Shown one piece after another: positions 1 to 13,900 of a stretch of 64,000 bases of DNA. The stretch is from NCBI GenBank assembly GCA_914767715.1, contig OU612075.1, positions 3,844,001 through 3,908,000 on the forward strand, read 5' to 3'. Each line of letters begins with the position of its first letter. Within the stretch, counting starts at the first letter, position 1. Below the pieces are notes generated by a model. It made no database searches. It was given only the letters and a program-made list of their open reading frames with translations, and had not been told where the DNA came from. The translations under genes were made by a program, and so were the position numbers. This DNA comes from Membranipora membranacea (Eukaryota; Bryozoa; Gymnolaemata; Cheilostomatida; Membraniporidae).

Positions 1-117
1 AAAACATGGCTAAATTAAAAAAAAAATTTAAAACACCCATCAGTATGACCATGGTCAAGGTCAAGGTCATGGTCATACTAATGGGTGCTTTAATTTTTTT
101 TAACTTAGCCATGTTTT
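1..117. repeat. Hairpin (foldback) miniature element
   Basis: The two halves are near-perfect inverted copies: aaaacatggctaa at the left pairs with ttagccatgtttt at the right, and cacccat...tatgaccatg pairs with catggtcata...atgggtg. The loop holds short direct repeats of gtcaag. This looks like a foldback or MITE element. The left flank is outside the window, so a target-site duplication cannot be checked. Confidence 0.7.
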
Positions 118-1784
118 CACATTATTGCTGCAACATATAGTGCAATCAACTTATTTATATTCATTTTGAATATGATAAATGACAAATTTAAGTTATTTGC
201 CTATGGAACAGAGAAAACGTCAAAGCTCAAAGTGGTGAAGATTAATACAAGGCCACCGACCAATAAAAAAAAACCAAAAACCAGGGCCGTGGGAACAAGG
301 CTAGTAAAAACCATATATCGGACCATAGTCATCGGGGCCAAATGTGACAATGAATTGACCGCTGTGCAATCGACTTCAGCTGTCACCTTATTGAATCGCG
401 ATTAAGAGGTGTGATTGATTAGGTTTTCCCCCATATAAATTGTATTGTAACAGCACTAGTGGGAATCATGTTACCAGATTTCATACCACTCTTAATATTG
501 TTAAATACTTATAAGTTTGCTAGCTTCTGTTCCATACCACTCCACTTTACTATGTATGCATCATTTGAGTTAACTTTCCCAATAATGTACAATACTCTCT
601 AGCTCTCTGATTAATTATTCATGTAAGAGGCTGGAACTTAATGAAACTAAGGAAATCAATTACTCACACTACAGACTAATCTTTACACAAAGGCAGCATG
701 TGCAGCGCCAGGCTTTATAAGTCTGTCCATTCTTCTACAGGCAGCAAACAGCACGAGCTGCAGCATCATGTGAAAACTCTGCTTGAAATCCGTAAGTCTT
801 TGAATACAGATAAGCTCCATAGTCATTGTTTGAAGCTGTCTATTTCTGAAATTACTCTCTGCATTGTCATATATACTGAGGAAAGTAGGTGGCAATTTGA
901 TCGCATGCTTTGAATTTGAGCTACAGATTTTGGCACATTTGATACGACGATTAACTTGTTCATATTTTATTGGCAGTCATGTCTTATAGTCATTTTCACA
1001 GTTCATACATCCCTAATATTTGACACTGAGCCACAGCAGTGGGGGCTATGAGCGTAATTTTTTAATTGGGCCTTCTTTTCAAGATATGAATTGAGGAAAC
1101 AAGTATCGAGATAGGGATGCAATAATTTTGGTTAAAAGTTTTTCGTTTTAAGGCCTGCCGTCTTCGCGATGTTACACTGATTTTTGTAAGAGCAAATCAA
1201 TGTGTCAATTCAATTCTATCAAAATTTCAACAATCCCAGCCAAAAGTTCACTCCAAAATGGGAAATTCAGAAAGCTGTAAGTCAACTTTGTTTGCAACAG
1301 TAGGACATTATGTGGCTTGACCGCATGAGATAATCAAATATTTGTAGCTAAACTAGATTTATGTGGTCTAAAACATATGCACTTCCTGACTTCAATGATC
1401 TGAATATTGGTTAAGTGATATAATATTTTGAGGTTTTGATTGTGGTGTTTGATGTTGATTGAATTCAATAGAATAGAACATAAGCATTTATATCTCAGTT
1501 CCCTAAAATATGTGATCTTTTATTTTACACCATGAACTTCGCTTAGATTTTCACCACTCATTTGTTGTTCTCAAACAGAAAAAGGCGATAAGTAATATTA
1601 TGTTAACAAAATCTGAGAGTACTATTATTGCTAAATTTTTAGTGCGACTGCGATCCGATTTGTTCATTCATTTGTTGAGGTTTTCTAAAAGTTTATAATT
1701 GAAGTAAATTAAAAATAACTTGTTAACCTCTCCTACATTAACATAGATAGAATAGCTTATTAGATTATAAAAGGTAATTTCTAT
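118..1784. other. Spacer with no recognised gene
   Basis: AT-rich sequence upstream of the galactosyltransferase gene. The short open frames here (longest about 79 codons) have no recognisable domain and no supporting splice signals. A dispersed repeat at 1673-1752 is listed separately. The 5' leader and promoter of the next gene probably lie in the last few hundred bases, but no clear TATA box was seen. Confidence 0.6.
1673..1752. repeat. Dispersed repeat, copy 1
   Basis: About 80 bp, starting ttgaggttttctaaaag and ending ttaacatagata, that recurs at 50383-50463 in the same orientation with a few substitutions and small indels. Both copies lie outside coding sequence. It could be the 3' tail of a LINE or a short transposon relic; the family was not recognised. 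Confidence 0.65.
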
Positions 1785-1853
1785 ATGAACGCTAGAAGTA
1801 ACGATTTTAATTTATCAGAATATTTGCAACGCTTTGTGACCCAGAAACAATCG
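1785..1853 (+). other. Candidate 5' leader exon with a short upstream ORF
   Basis: A consensus donor (tcg|gtaagt) follows 1853 and a good acceptor (tctttcag) ends at 1995, just before the galactosyltransferase start. This suggests a leader exon spliced to about 1996. An ATG at 1785 opens 23 codons in this exon and, after the proposed splice, stops five codons later (tag near 2011-2013). It would therefore be an upstream ORF, not an N-terminal extension. The exon's 5' boundary is unknown. Confidence 0.35.
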
Positions 1854-2031
1854 GTAAGTATTGTTTGTGTAATTAGTAAGCATAGATATTTTTAAGATTG
1901 CATGATGAAATAAGATGAGATCAATAAAGATGTACATGCACTGTGGTTTGTGATTTTCTAATTGGACTGATGTGACAGTTTGTGATGTCTTTCAGCATAT
2001 CGAACAATGCTAGAATCCAGCAATTTGGAAC

Positions 2032-5000
2032 ATGTTAGTGAAAACAGCTTACATCTTATCGATCTACTTACTGTTCCTCAACTGCTGCAGCAGTTTATCA
2101 GCGGACAATCATGCTGCACCCACACTGACATCTGGACACAGTGAGCCCATGTTTAGGCTGAACCCATTTGCTTGCTGTGAGGGTGAGCGTCCTGAACTTC
2201 TTGTCTGGATTCACTCTTCTGTCTCTGTAAGTCAACATAGATAACCTGATTCTTTCCCTGCTGGTAAAACATGAAGCTGGTTTTTCGTTATCCCTACAAA
2301 TTATCACTCATACCAGGGTTCTCAGTTTCTGGTTCTCTGGACAATCATTACAAATTCCAGCCATATTCTACTGTTCTCAAAATTATAACACTCAGCTCAA
2401 TGATGCTCTTACGTGGATTGCAAATACTTTTATAGATTGCTATGAGGCAATAATGATATGTAGTTCTGTAAGAGGCTGTGCTATATCATACATGGACGGC
2501 GGAATCTAACGCACATCCTCACCATCTCCCGTCAATCCCCTCCTAGGCCTACTATTCATCAATTTAATTTTGTTACTGCATAGGTTGGATATTGAATGTG
2601 AATCTTTTTCCTGTACAAGATTGCCCTTCCTTTCAACTTCTATATATATATTTATATGGTTGTTATAGAATGTAAGACGGAGAAATGCTATCAGAAATAC
2701 ATGGGGAAGGAGGGACTATTACGGCTCGTACAACTCCCGGCTAATATTCTTTATTGGACTTCCATCTCTTGGTGCTAACTTCGATAATTATACAGGTAAG
2801 TCTGGTTCAGTGAAGACGGTAGCCAGGTTGATAGGTTTCAGCAATAACCACAACTGAAGATGTCTACTATTTTCATTCAATATCAACCTCTTATCTTGTA
2901 CAAAAATTGAACTGGTATAATGTCAGGTGGAGATCATTTGCATTACTTTATTGTGTAGGTCATTCCAGTAGTGACCTGTCTCTAATTGTCTCTCACTGTC
3001 CCTCACTTGACAGATAATAGGCGTAGCTTAAAAGAAAGCATGTTGCAGCAGCAGTTACAGTTTGAGTTTGAGATGTACGGTGATATCGTACAGGGCGAGT
3101 TTTTAGACACCTACAGAAATATGACATACAAAGCTGTACACTCACTCAGGTAAATACCTCTTTCAGTTTGACAAAATGGAGGTCAGAAGATCGGGGAACT
3201 CTGAAACTCAATCCCAGTATATCATGCGTGTTTATTGCGAATATATATGGCTTGTGTATTGTTGTTGGTTCATGAGTAGTATTTTATTTTTGGTATATTT
3301 GTGAGTACCAAATTAATCAGCACATTTCTGTTATACACAGGTGGATATCATTGTACTGTTCAACAGCAAAGTTTATTATGAAGATTGACGATGATATTAT
3401 AGTGAACATATTTAAACTTCTACCGTATCTGAGATTGAAGCAAGTGAAAAAATATTATCCACAGAATGTAATAAGCTGTAATCTGTGGAAGGATGCCGAG
3501 CCGGCCCGTAATCCAGATAGCAAGTGGTATATCTCTGAGGTGAGCTATTCTAACTACGTATCTCATGTTCAGGGAGGCAGCACTCTGCGCATGTGCGAAC
3601 TGTTGAGGCATACGTTCGTCTCTGCAGCATAGGGCTTGAATTAATTCACCTAAACTAAGAACCTAAATTGGAGAAACATTGTAAACCCATAATTTAGAAA
3701 TATTTGGGCCAAAGTAGAACACTGGCTTTGATATCTTATAACCTTGAACTCTGGGAGTTGTCTTTCTTGATGGAAGGCAGTGCCACTATTGCTGTGCTGC
3801 AGAGATAGACTATGTCACAAGGCTATCATGCACGCAGAGTGGGGAGGCAGTCTGCTCAGGTCAAGGTTACTGTTAATGAGCCTCATACTGTCTCGTGAGA
3901 TTGACTGAGTCTATCCAATGGACTATTAACACAGCAATGAGATCGATAACTTATACTGTGATATCAACAGGCTGATGGAGCAGCTGCTCAAAGTCTCCAA
4001 AAATCAGAACAACTATAGAATAATTTCACAAAGTAAAGGGCAAGATTTCCTCCAATAGCAAGTAGAGTTTGCAGCTACCTGCAGTGTAGGTTACTTAGTG
4101 AAAATCGATTAGTAAATTTATTATTCTAAGGGTAAATAAATTAAGCCCAATTTTAGATCTAGCATGAAATTAGCGAAGTGCCAAACAAATCATGTCAAAC
4201 CCCAAAATGCTCCTGCCATATCCAAATATAGAATCGAAAGTGTGTAAAGTAGTAGTCCGGTTATTTGCATAGGCTAGGTGTATACAAACATAACACTGTA
4301 ACAGCAGCTGACTGCTTGTTCTTGTGTGCTGCTATCTGTCTTCTATATGAAATGAACAGCTGAGCATCTGATTGTGTTAGTAAGGTGGTACATGCATATA
4401 CATTGTTATATTTAGATGGTGATTGTGTCAAAAAAGAATGTGATGCGAGGTTAACAATCTTGGCTGACAAATTGATTCAAACTCTTAATATGGATCGAAA
4501 CATAATAGCAGTTATGCAGTGCCATTGATTTTCAAGAACCTGAAAATGCAGCAGACAAATCTGACATTTTAACATGGTTGAATCGGGTATTGTATTTTAT
4601 TCTAGCAACTGATTGTTGACATGTAATTGCCTCAAGGAAAATCCAATAATCTATTGTGCTGAACCTAATATCAATGATTTGTAAAATTTCGGCCTAACCT
4701 GATGTAGATTGCATGAATAGGTATTTCAATGAATCCTAATGAACAATCACATCTCCGATGTGAGCATAACACAACTTCCTCTACTTCACATAATATATTG
4801 GAGTCCCCTTACTGATGAGGTTATCTACAAAGTTCTTATATATTACACTTGTTAAACATTTACAATAACAAGACTGGTCAAAGTACACAAGAAGAAAAAT
4901 TGTGCATCCAGGCCACTTGTTATAAAACACAGCGGCTGAGTTTTTACTTTGTATCGTCTTTGGGTCACCGGAACTTTCAAAAAACAGATATTTTCACTAC

Positions 5001-6288
5001 ATGTGCTTCATATATGTTTTAGATAGAATACAATCAAATCAGACTTTGACAAATCTCAGCCTTGTCGTCTCACAAAATTATTATTATTTATTATTATAAT
5101 GTTTTTATTGAGGTTTTCATATGCATAAGTATGTCATAAACAAAGGAAAATAACAACTTTTTGATGGTATGGTATTATATTAATATAAAAATGCTTTATG
5201 TTCTCTTATAAAGGAAGAATATGAATCAGAGACATATCCGCCATTTTGTCAGGGGATGGTGTATTTCATCACTCCAGACCTGGTGCCGAGACTGTATAAT
5301 GCCTCATTCTATGAGCCTTATCTCTTCATGGACGACGTCTATGTCACAGGATTACTGGCTAACCAGCTACAAAATCCACCTGTGGAATTCCGGAAACTCT
5401 CTGTAAGTTTCAACATGGTTATCATACACTCTCCCCCACAAGGCGCCCCACATGTAGGCAAAAATACGAACCATGGTGTACCCTCCCCACATGTAGGCAA
5501 CAAGGCGAACCATGGTGTACCCTCCCCACATGTAGAGAACAAGGCCAACCATGGTGTACCCTCCCCACATGTAGGCAACAAGGCCAACCATGGTGTACCC
5601 TCCCCACATGTAGGCAACAAGGCCAACCTTGGTGTACCCTCCCCACATGTAGGCAACAAGGCCAACCATGGTGTACCTTCCCCACAGGTAGGCAACAAGG
5701 CCAACCCTGGTGTACCCTCCCCACATGTAGGCAACAAGGCCAACCATGGTGTACCCTCCCCACATGTAGGCAACAAGGCCAACCCTGGTGTACCCTCCCC
5801 ACATGTAGGCAACAAGGCCAACCCTGGTGTACCCTCCCCACATGTAGGCAACAAGGCCAACCATGGTGTACCCTCCCCACATGGTCCATCTGTGTTAACC
5901 ATCCCTCAACTTTTCCTGTTAGATCAAATATAGAGCAGCTAATCGTGTCCATGATATTAATACCGCGGCTGTTACGATCATATAACAAATGTATTGAGAT
6001 ATGTGATATTATACTGTAGTATTATTATTGTTGTTGACTTTGTAGGCTGAGTATGCTAGGGTATATGGTATCGGTGACAGAGTTATACCATTTATAGAGA
6101 AGAACAAGGATAAGGTCACATTTGTACACACAGATAGTCTGGATAGTTATCTCACATGTTGGGATATTATTGAGTCTGCTAATCAACAGTGGGACATAAA
6201 TAAGTTAGCCGCTCAGTATATTAAACCTGCAGTGAGGAGTCAGCCAGTCAGCAGCCGTCAGTCTCGCGATCAGAGAGCTATTACCTGA
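2032..6288 (+). CDS. Beta-1,3-galactosyltransferase-like protein (GT31)
   Basis: Six phase-consistent exons: 2032-2226, 2669-2795, 3014-3149, 3341-3539, 5214-5402 and 6046-6288 (about 362 aa). Residues 1-23 form a short cytoplasmic end plus a hydrophobic signal anchor, as in type II Golgi glycosyltransferases. GT31 landmarks follow in order: RRNAIRNTWG (about 69-78), YGDIVQGEFLDTYRNMT, KIDDDIIVN (the DxD metal/UDP-sugar site, about 167-175), YPPFCQGMVYF, and MDDVYVTG (about 258-265, the EDVxxG motif with Met-Asp in place of Glu-Asp). Family members transfer galactose or GlcNAc in beta-1,3 linkage in the Golgi; donor and acceptor cannot be read from sequence. The length is normal. The only oddity is a 39-bp minisatellite in intron 5. 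The ATG at 2032 is chosen because it opens directly onto the anchor. Confidence 0.9.
5432..5885. repeat. 39-bp minisatellite in intron 5 of the GT31 gene
   Basis: About 11 units of 39 bp, each of the type catgtaggcaacaaggcc followed by aaccatggtgtaccctcccca. The array starts about 30 bp after the intron 5 donor. Because 39 is a multiple of 3 and the units lack stops in several frames, long artificial ORFs run through on both strands. They have no start context, splice support or similarity and are not genes. Confidence 0.95.
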
Positions 6289-7901
6289 TCGGCGTGTCTC
6301 CATCACGAGCCTAGCCGAGTCTACTGCAAATACTTACTGATATAAGAGTGAGGGGAGATAGTTAAATAATGCAGTCCTGTGTCAAGGTTTGAGTGAAACC
6401 TGTAGCGATATGGCTCATCATCATTCGCTGGTGTTTTCAAACTGGCTGAGTATAATTTCCAGTCGGCTTTTAGAAATCCTAAATTAATTTGTGTTAAATG
6501 AGATAGACTGTATAACAACTTGTAAGATCAGTTTCATTAGATAATTAATTATCATGTGAAATAATATGTTTGAATACAAACAGTGCTTGTATAAGTTATA
6601 TGTTGAGTTTGCATATAAACAAAAAGAATTTCCCATAATCTGATATCCAAAATATCCAAATAATCTAAATTAAATGATTCTGTCCCTACTCAATTCAGCT
6701 CAATTTTAGATGGGCATGTCAAAAGTATCGAATAAGTGACATTCATTTTGTGTCAGTGACATGAGCAAACAGCTGTAATGGCCACCCAGAAGTGTAGGTG
6801 TCATTCAAGATTTTGTGATGTCAACATGTTGTTATGGGTGGTCCCTCCATAAAGTCACATAAAAGAAAAGTCGCATTGCAACAAAAACACTGAATCAATT
6901 CTCATATAATAGTGGTGGTAAAGAAAATTGTAAAGATGGTAATAATTAATTGTTTCAGAATATCAGAATGAGTGTATTGGAAGGGACAAAAAAACCTGTA
7001 ATTACAGAGAGGTCATGACAGGCACTGTGTATAATGGCAATTAATCTATCAATTCCTTTGATAATCTGTTCTGCTTATGTCAAAAATAGGGGGACTGATT
7101 TGACATTAGTCCAAATCCTCCTTATCTTGCGCTAGAAGATTTCTAGAAAGCTATTTCAATGAATAGCAAATAATATATACTCTTGAATGGTAGATTGGCT
7201 CACGCTTTTATGCAAGAGGAAATTAAAAAGACTGATTTAGTGTCTTTGGTAATTACATCACCACACCACAAACCTGATGATATAACAACAAGAATTATAC
7301 AAGCATTGAACATCTGTACAAGCACAGAAGCCACAGAGATAACCTTATCACATACACACAACTTTAACCGTGACAGGATGACAAGACATGTTAACCTAGG
7401 TCTACGGCTGATCTCTAAATTACCACCGACCAAAAAAGTTTTCTTCCAATATGTTGCTTACATATGGTTGCATATAACAATTTATCATCATTATTGTGTT
7501 TAGCTTTAAACTGCACCACTTTTGTCAATAATATAAACTCTGTATTTTTTGGCTCTGAGACTCAAAATGGGTAATTTAAAGGAACGCTCAGTTTAGCCAT
7601 TTAGTTTGCCAATTATATATTTGTATACTGTTAAGTCAGGCGACTGGTGTTCACTTTTATCAGATAACAGGGATGCATTTATGTCAGTTTGTTTTCTCTT
7701 ATCAAAGGGATCTCAACCCATTAGCAGTCTGTTGATTTTCTCACAATGCAGCCCTCAATAGTTTCTGGTTGATACGAGTGCGCAGGGTAGTTTTGATAGG
7801 TTTACACAGGTAGATAGGTTGTCAGGTGGACTGGTCTTCTGTAATTGTTCTGAGTCAAAGCCTTTCATGCTCTCAATAGATAGACAAAGCAGATAGATCT
7901 T
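6289..7901. other. Spacer between GT31 and amylase genes
   Basis: This holds the 3' UTR of the galactosyltransferase and the promoter of the amylase. A 106-codon open frame at 7183-7503 has no recognisable domain, signal peptide or splice continuation. No transposon was identified, and no clear TATA box precedes 7902. Confidence 0.6.
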
Positions 7902-10900
7902 ATGATGAAGTTGTGGGTGATTACATTGATTGCTGTGCTCGCATCGCTTAACATCACTTGCCTGGGAAAGTCAGCGCAGCAATGGAAGGGAAGAGTGATA
8001 TATCAGGTAAGAGGTGACAGAGTGTTTACTTTCTGAATAGTAAAACATCTCACAATTATTAGAATATTTAATGTCTGAATAATTTATCACTGTTAGTCAA
8101 ACACATCATGTTTATATTTACACATGCCACTGTTTATGTTTGCTGACAGAGTGGGTGTGGGGCGACAATAACAATATTATCTTACTCCTATAAGTCAGTA
8201 AACAGCCTCTCCTCTCCCGCTGCGATGCATCACTCTCAACCTCTCACGCTGCGATGTATCACTCTCAACCTCTCCCGCTGCGATGTATCACTCTCAGCCT
8301 CTCCCGCTGCGATGTATCACTCTCAGCCTCTCCCGCTGCGATGTATCACTCTCAGCCCCTCCCGCTGCGATGTATCACTCTCAACCTCTCCCGCTGCGAT
8401 GTATCACTCTCAACCTCTCCCGCTGCGATGTATCACTCTCAACCTCTCCCGCTGCGATGTATCACTCTCAACCTCTCCCGCTGCGATGTATCACTCTCAG
8501 CCAATCGAGAACGACACTTTTATTTTGAGCCAAAATATCGCGACCACTCGAACCCTCGCTCATTTGGTCTTTCAATTTCACAAATTCGTTCCCAAATTGT
8601 TCTCTCAGAATGTATATAGTTACATCAATGAGGAACTGATTTGGGTTCCAAGTACCAAAGCAGGTTTCGCTCACTCAGCTAGTTGAAACCCACCAGACTA
8701 TAAATTTATCAAAAATCAGGTGTCATGTAAATTTGTTTTGTTGGGAGTATCCTGGCTCCAATGAGAGGGAGTATTCGAATATGTTTTTTCCCTCTGCAAA
8801 TGCGGAGGAATGTCTATGAATCTGTGCATCAAGTCGGCGCGCCTAAAGTTCCCTCTGTGGTGGCAGAGTAATATTGCATGTCTGCTATCAAGGGGGGAAC
8901 AATTCCCCTCTACCAACCATATACAGCTTGTCAAGACAGGCTAGACCTACACTTGCGTATCTTAAAGCAGCTCAGTCCATCTATCATGTATTTTGAAAAC
9001 CCATAAACTATTGGATTCTTGAACTTCATCTACCACTAACCGCTATATTCGCTGTACCTGTGTGCCCAAACCAGCCTGCATACTGATGGTAGATTGTCGC
9101 AGAACATCTATGAACTCCGGAACTTCCTTAGTAGATCTCCCTACAAGTGATTGGATAATATGTACAGTGTTACTATGGTTTGTATATTATAGCTTGTAGG
9201 CCCTATGTTAGTATTTCTTTATTTATATGATTCAAAGATGTTGCTGATGATTTATTGTTACAGTTATTGACAGACCGATTTAATAACCCTGGGGATAATA
9301 ATTACTGTACAGGCCATGGTTACTGTGGAGGAACATTTCAAGGTGTTATTCAGAAGCTTGACTACCTCTCAGGACTAGGTGAGACCATCTATGGCAATTA
9401 AGTCTGATGACCTTGGCACCCGAGTTTGTGACATTCGTCCCAAACTCCCTGTTGCCACCAATGAACTAGGTTTAGTTCATTGTTGCCACAGCGATGAATA
9501 TATCCTAGTAAGGTACTCGTTAACTGTGATTTGAAAGTTTTTGTCAGTGATGGCCTATAAGAGGAAAAATGCTTGGTTTTAATATTATCTGTTACATAAT
9601 GACAATACAAGCTGATGAATAGTGATCGTCCAGCTTCATCCAAATAGCGTTGGAAAGTATCATGGCCCAATTCTGACATGTCATACCTAAAAACAAAGGA
9701 AACAAGATAAAGTTTCATGGCAGCTAATCACAGAAAAAACATGTTACAATTATCAATGAGCACTGTATATTTTCAACAAACCACCAAACCACAATCAAGT
9801 AAATTAAAAGGTTACATTGACAGCATTTAGTTACAACTTGGAACATCAGAAAAACCTGTTATGCATGTATCAGAATCATAGATATTTCTTTGAAGGTGAA
9901 CTGCAGCTTTTCTCATGAACTACAAAAAAAGCAAAAAGTTAAAAAAATTCTATCATAAGGATGAAGGATAAACACCTGACTGAGATTTTGAATCAAATCT
10001 CAACACACTATATTTGAATCAATGGCATCAATATGTTTGTGTTGAACAGCTGAGCCAACATAAGATTCTTTATAATAATAACTTGGTAAAAAGCTGATGC
10101 TCAGATATTGCATGTATTCCAAATCAATAAAAAGGAGGGAGATATATTCTTTTGTTCCTGCCTTGCTATATTTACTGACTTGACATAGCATTAGCATAAT
10201 ATGCCAATCATGTCATTGTTACAACATTTTGTTCCAGCTATCGATTTCAATTCTAAGCATTATCGGCTTGACGTTTCCTTGTTTTCAGTGCTTTTCAGAT
10301 CAATGAATTGCTATTTTTGTTTCTACCCCCAGGGCAGTAGTGGCTTACGCTATTCACTGTCTTGGAAGAAGTCAATCTGCTGACAAACATCAATTTATGG
10401 AAACACTCAAGCATTCACCTTTATGTCTGTGTCTATAAGATTGTGACACATTTTGAGATCTGTCAGATGTAAGTATTATAGTCAGAGTTGTAAGGCAGCT
10501 GCTCTCCCACACAATTGAATTATTTGGAGTTGCCTTTCCATATGAGCGCCCACCAACCCACCGAACAAAGCTTGTCTAGACAGGCTATGGGTTTATTTAG
10601 TTGATGGTTTAGGGCTTTATTCAATTGAAACAACCAATGAAATTTAATGAGAAAACAGTGTCATTTTGGATACTAGAAGACATGGAGAACTTGAAAAGAA
10701 CTGTTCCCACAGCTCACACGGTTTCTAAGTTCCTAGCTCTTTTAAGGGTAAAACCAACATTGAGTTGTTATTTCTTCTGGTACGCCTCAGATCAGGCCAG
10801 GAGTTAACTCTTTAGATCAGGTGCATAGAAATGTGGCAAGTCAGATTTTCTGCAAAAAATTCGCAGCGTCGACAAATATTGAAAAATGTTTCTTCCTTTA

Positions 10901-13900
10901 CTTAGCCTTATTATTATCATTTATTAGCTTTGCTATGGCATCAACAAAAGCAACTGTATTACTGAGCCAGGAGGCACTGAGAGATGGAGACACCGCCACA
11001 GTTTTTTTCATTACATATGTGGTAGACAGGGACTACTAAAGGGATAAAATTATAAAGTGGCCCCAAATATGGTACACTGTGAAACAAGGGAATGAAAAGA
11101 TATTTTATAGGTACACCAAGTAGCTTAATTTACTGTCTCACCTCAGTACAGATCAATGCATTGTCTTGTCTTGTTGTCAGGTATAAATGCTATATGGATA
11201 TCTCCGGTAGTGGAACAGACAGACGGAGGTTATCATGGCTACTGGGCTAAGAACCTAAATGCTATCAATAGCCACTTTGGGTCAGCGGATGACCTTAAAC
11301 AGCTAGTACAGAAATGTCACGAGAAGGACATCTGGGTTATGGTTGATGTGTGAGTTAGTATGCTATCTGAAAAAAACTCTGTTACTGAATAAGATTTGTA
11401 CAAATTAATCCTGTATAGTCGACTTTGCATCTTGTTAAATGACTCTTAGCGGCAACTGCTAAGTGCACTGATATTCATATCAATGGCTAAGTGACCGAAT
11501 TCATATCAATGGCTAAGTGACATCTTGGCTCAGTGTTGACATGATAGCTATGTAGATAGCCACATTCATAACTGTTAACTACATGATGTAATTACGATCA
11601 GGTAGAGTTTACGCACAAGCAATGACAGTACAGTATCTTTTGGCAACAAAATCAGTAGCTCAGCTGATAGTTAAAGGTACATGGTATTGTGACCAAAGTT
11701 AGTTGGGCATCTTCTCCAATTAGAAACCCTTTATCTGCTGACCTAAGAGCTCATGGAAACTAAATAATAACTAAATATATGCACAGTAGCGATGCTGTTT
11801 ATTTGTGCGTGGTACTCCTTGCGTGCATACATGCGTGCGTGCATGCATGTGTGCGTATGTGCATGCCCGCATGTGCCCCTGTCGTGACCGTTGCCTGTGT
11901 GCATGTGTGCCTGTGCACATGTGCGCCTTTTCGCATGTGCTCCTGTGCGTATGTGAGCATGTCCCTACTTTTGGTGCTCTTCTCATTATTTTAGAGTAGC
12001 CAATCATATGGGATACCCTCCAGGTTGTCCAGGGTGTTCCAGAGATGATGACACTAACTTCAACGGTGTTTCCCCATTTAATGATGGGGCACATTATCAT
12101 AGCTACTGTCAAATCACTGACTGGAGTAACCAAGGGCAGGTAAAACATTCATTAGGTATATGTTACAGGGCAGCCTTGTGTTAGATGTACGATCAGATAA
12201 AGAATGAGGGAGAGAGTGATATTAATATTACAATACTGTTGTTACATTGATGCTTCTAATAGGTGAAGTGTGCTAGCTGAGGCCAAAAGCACACTATACT
12301 AGGAACATTTCTGACGAGGACTACATGCCATCAGGGACAGGGGTGGACAGTTATAATAATGGTTAGCTGAGAGGAAATTTTGATGCTTTGGTTTGAGATG
12401 ATCGGTCTGAGATGAGGATTTCCATATTTATCATTATAAACAAGAGATTCATTCTAAGGGAGGGTGCCCCTAATACAAATCTACCCTCCTGTCTGTTATT
12501 GTAGGTGGTATAGTATCAGGTTGATATACTGTTTTAGGTAGAGTACTGTAGACTAGCTGATCTACCAGATCTAAATCAGGATAATCAGTGGGTTAGAGAC
12601 CAACTGAAGAGCTGGATCAGTAATCTCGTTAAAACTTACGACTTTGATGGAATCAGAATCGATACTATTCCTGAGGTATTTATTGTACTTTTACTGGTGG
12701 TGCGGTTATAGAGTTATCAGCATTCAGTAATTACTTTGAATTGTGACTAGCTAATAATATGTCATATTTATTATTATAAATATGATATTGGTAATATGTG
12801 TTTTATTTACTATTATAAATATGATATTGGAAATATGTGTTTATTTTGCTAGTAAAGTATAACATAATCATTATTAGGTGTTTTTGATATTGCATTACAT
12901 AATAAACCTGATTCACTGTGCTAGCTGAATAGGCAGATTGGTTAACTCTCCCATACTTTGCCAGGTGAAAGGAGATTTCTGGAAGGAGTTTGGTGATGCA
13001 GCAGGAGTGTTTCAGATAGGAGAGGTAGATAACGGTGACCCAGCTTATGTCGGACCTTATCAGAATTATCTCACAGCAACTCTCAACTACCCTTTCTATT
13101 GGACATTCCAAGATGTGTTTGGTAATAAAAAATCTATGAAGGCAATAACAAACAGACTCTCTGAAGAGGTAAAATTCTGTGTGGCCAAAGAAAATTCTTT
13201 TTTTAAACTGCACTTATCACACCAACCAGCCACGTAAACATAATACTCAATTATTATGCTCATTATTGTGACGTCACATTATTAACAAATAAGCCTCAGC
13301 TGATCCTCAGAGGATTAATGAGTATAAAAAGGATCTGCTGAGGTTGCAACCACTGTTAGTGTGTTTAGACCATAATCACTAATAGATTCTGAAAGGAAAT
13401 TAAATAAAATGGGACAGGTTGATACAGACAGGTTGAAACAGGCATATTTATACAAGAAACAATATCACACACATAGTCATGGATGATAAATATGAGACAT
13501 TGTGTCTATCATCAAGTGCCAACATGACTCATCAATATCAAAGGTGAAGGACTTATTACATAGTGTGTGCAAAGTTTGAAGTTATCATCCTTTTGAGAAC
13601 ATGTTTGAGAGTATTTCTCTATCAATGAATTTGGATACTTTTGTATTTAGAGATTAAGTCCAATAATGTGTTCTGTTTGTATTTCTACAGAGTCAGCATT
13701 TCCGCGACTTATCGGTACTGGGAGGATTTGTAGATAACCACGATAATGCCAGATTTCTGCACCAGAATAGTGACTGGACTGCACTGAAGAATGCACTAGC
13801 TTACACATTAATGGCTCAGGTATACAATCAGCTCAGCTCGTACCTCATCATTGAGTATCAGCGACCAAACTTTCCTCTTTTGAGTTATACTGTTTACCAT

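Noticed and set aside
5256-5988. 225-, 188-, 187- and 171-codon ORFs across the GT31 intron 5 repeat
   Set aside because: All run through the same 39-bp minisatellite on both strands; only 5256-5402 overlaps a true exon.
7183-7503. 106-codon ORF upstream of the amylase gene
   Set aside because: No domain, no signal peptide, no splice links, and ordinary AT-rich composition.
8225-8686. Repeat ORFs of 81-153 codons in amylase intron 1
   Set aside because: Artefacts of the 29-bp tandem repeat; no phase-compatible splice sites join them to amylase exons.
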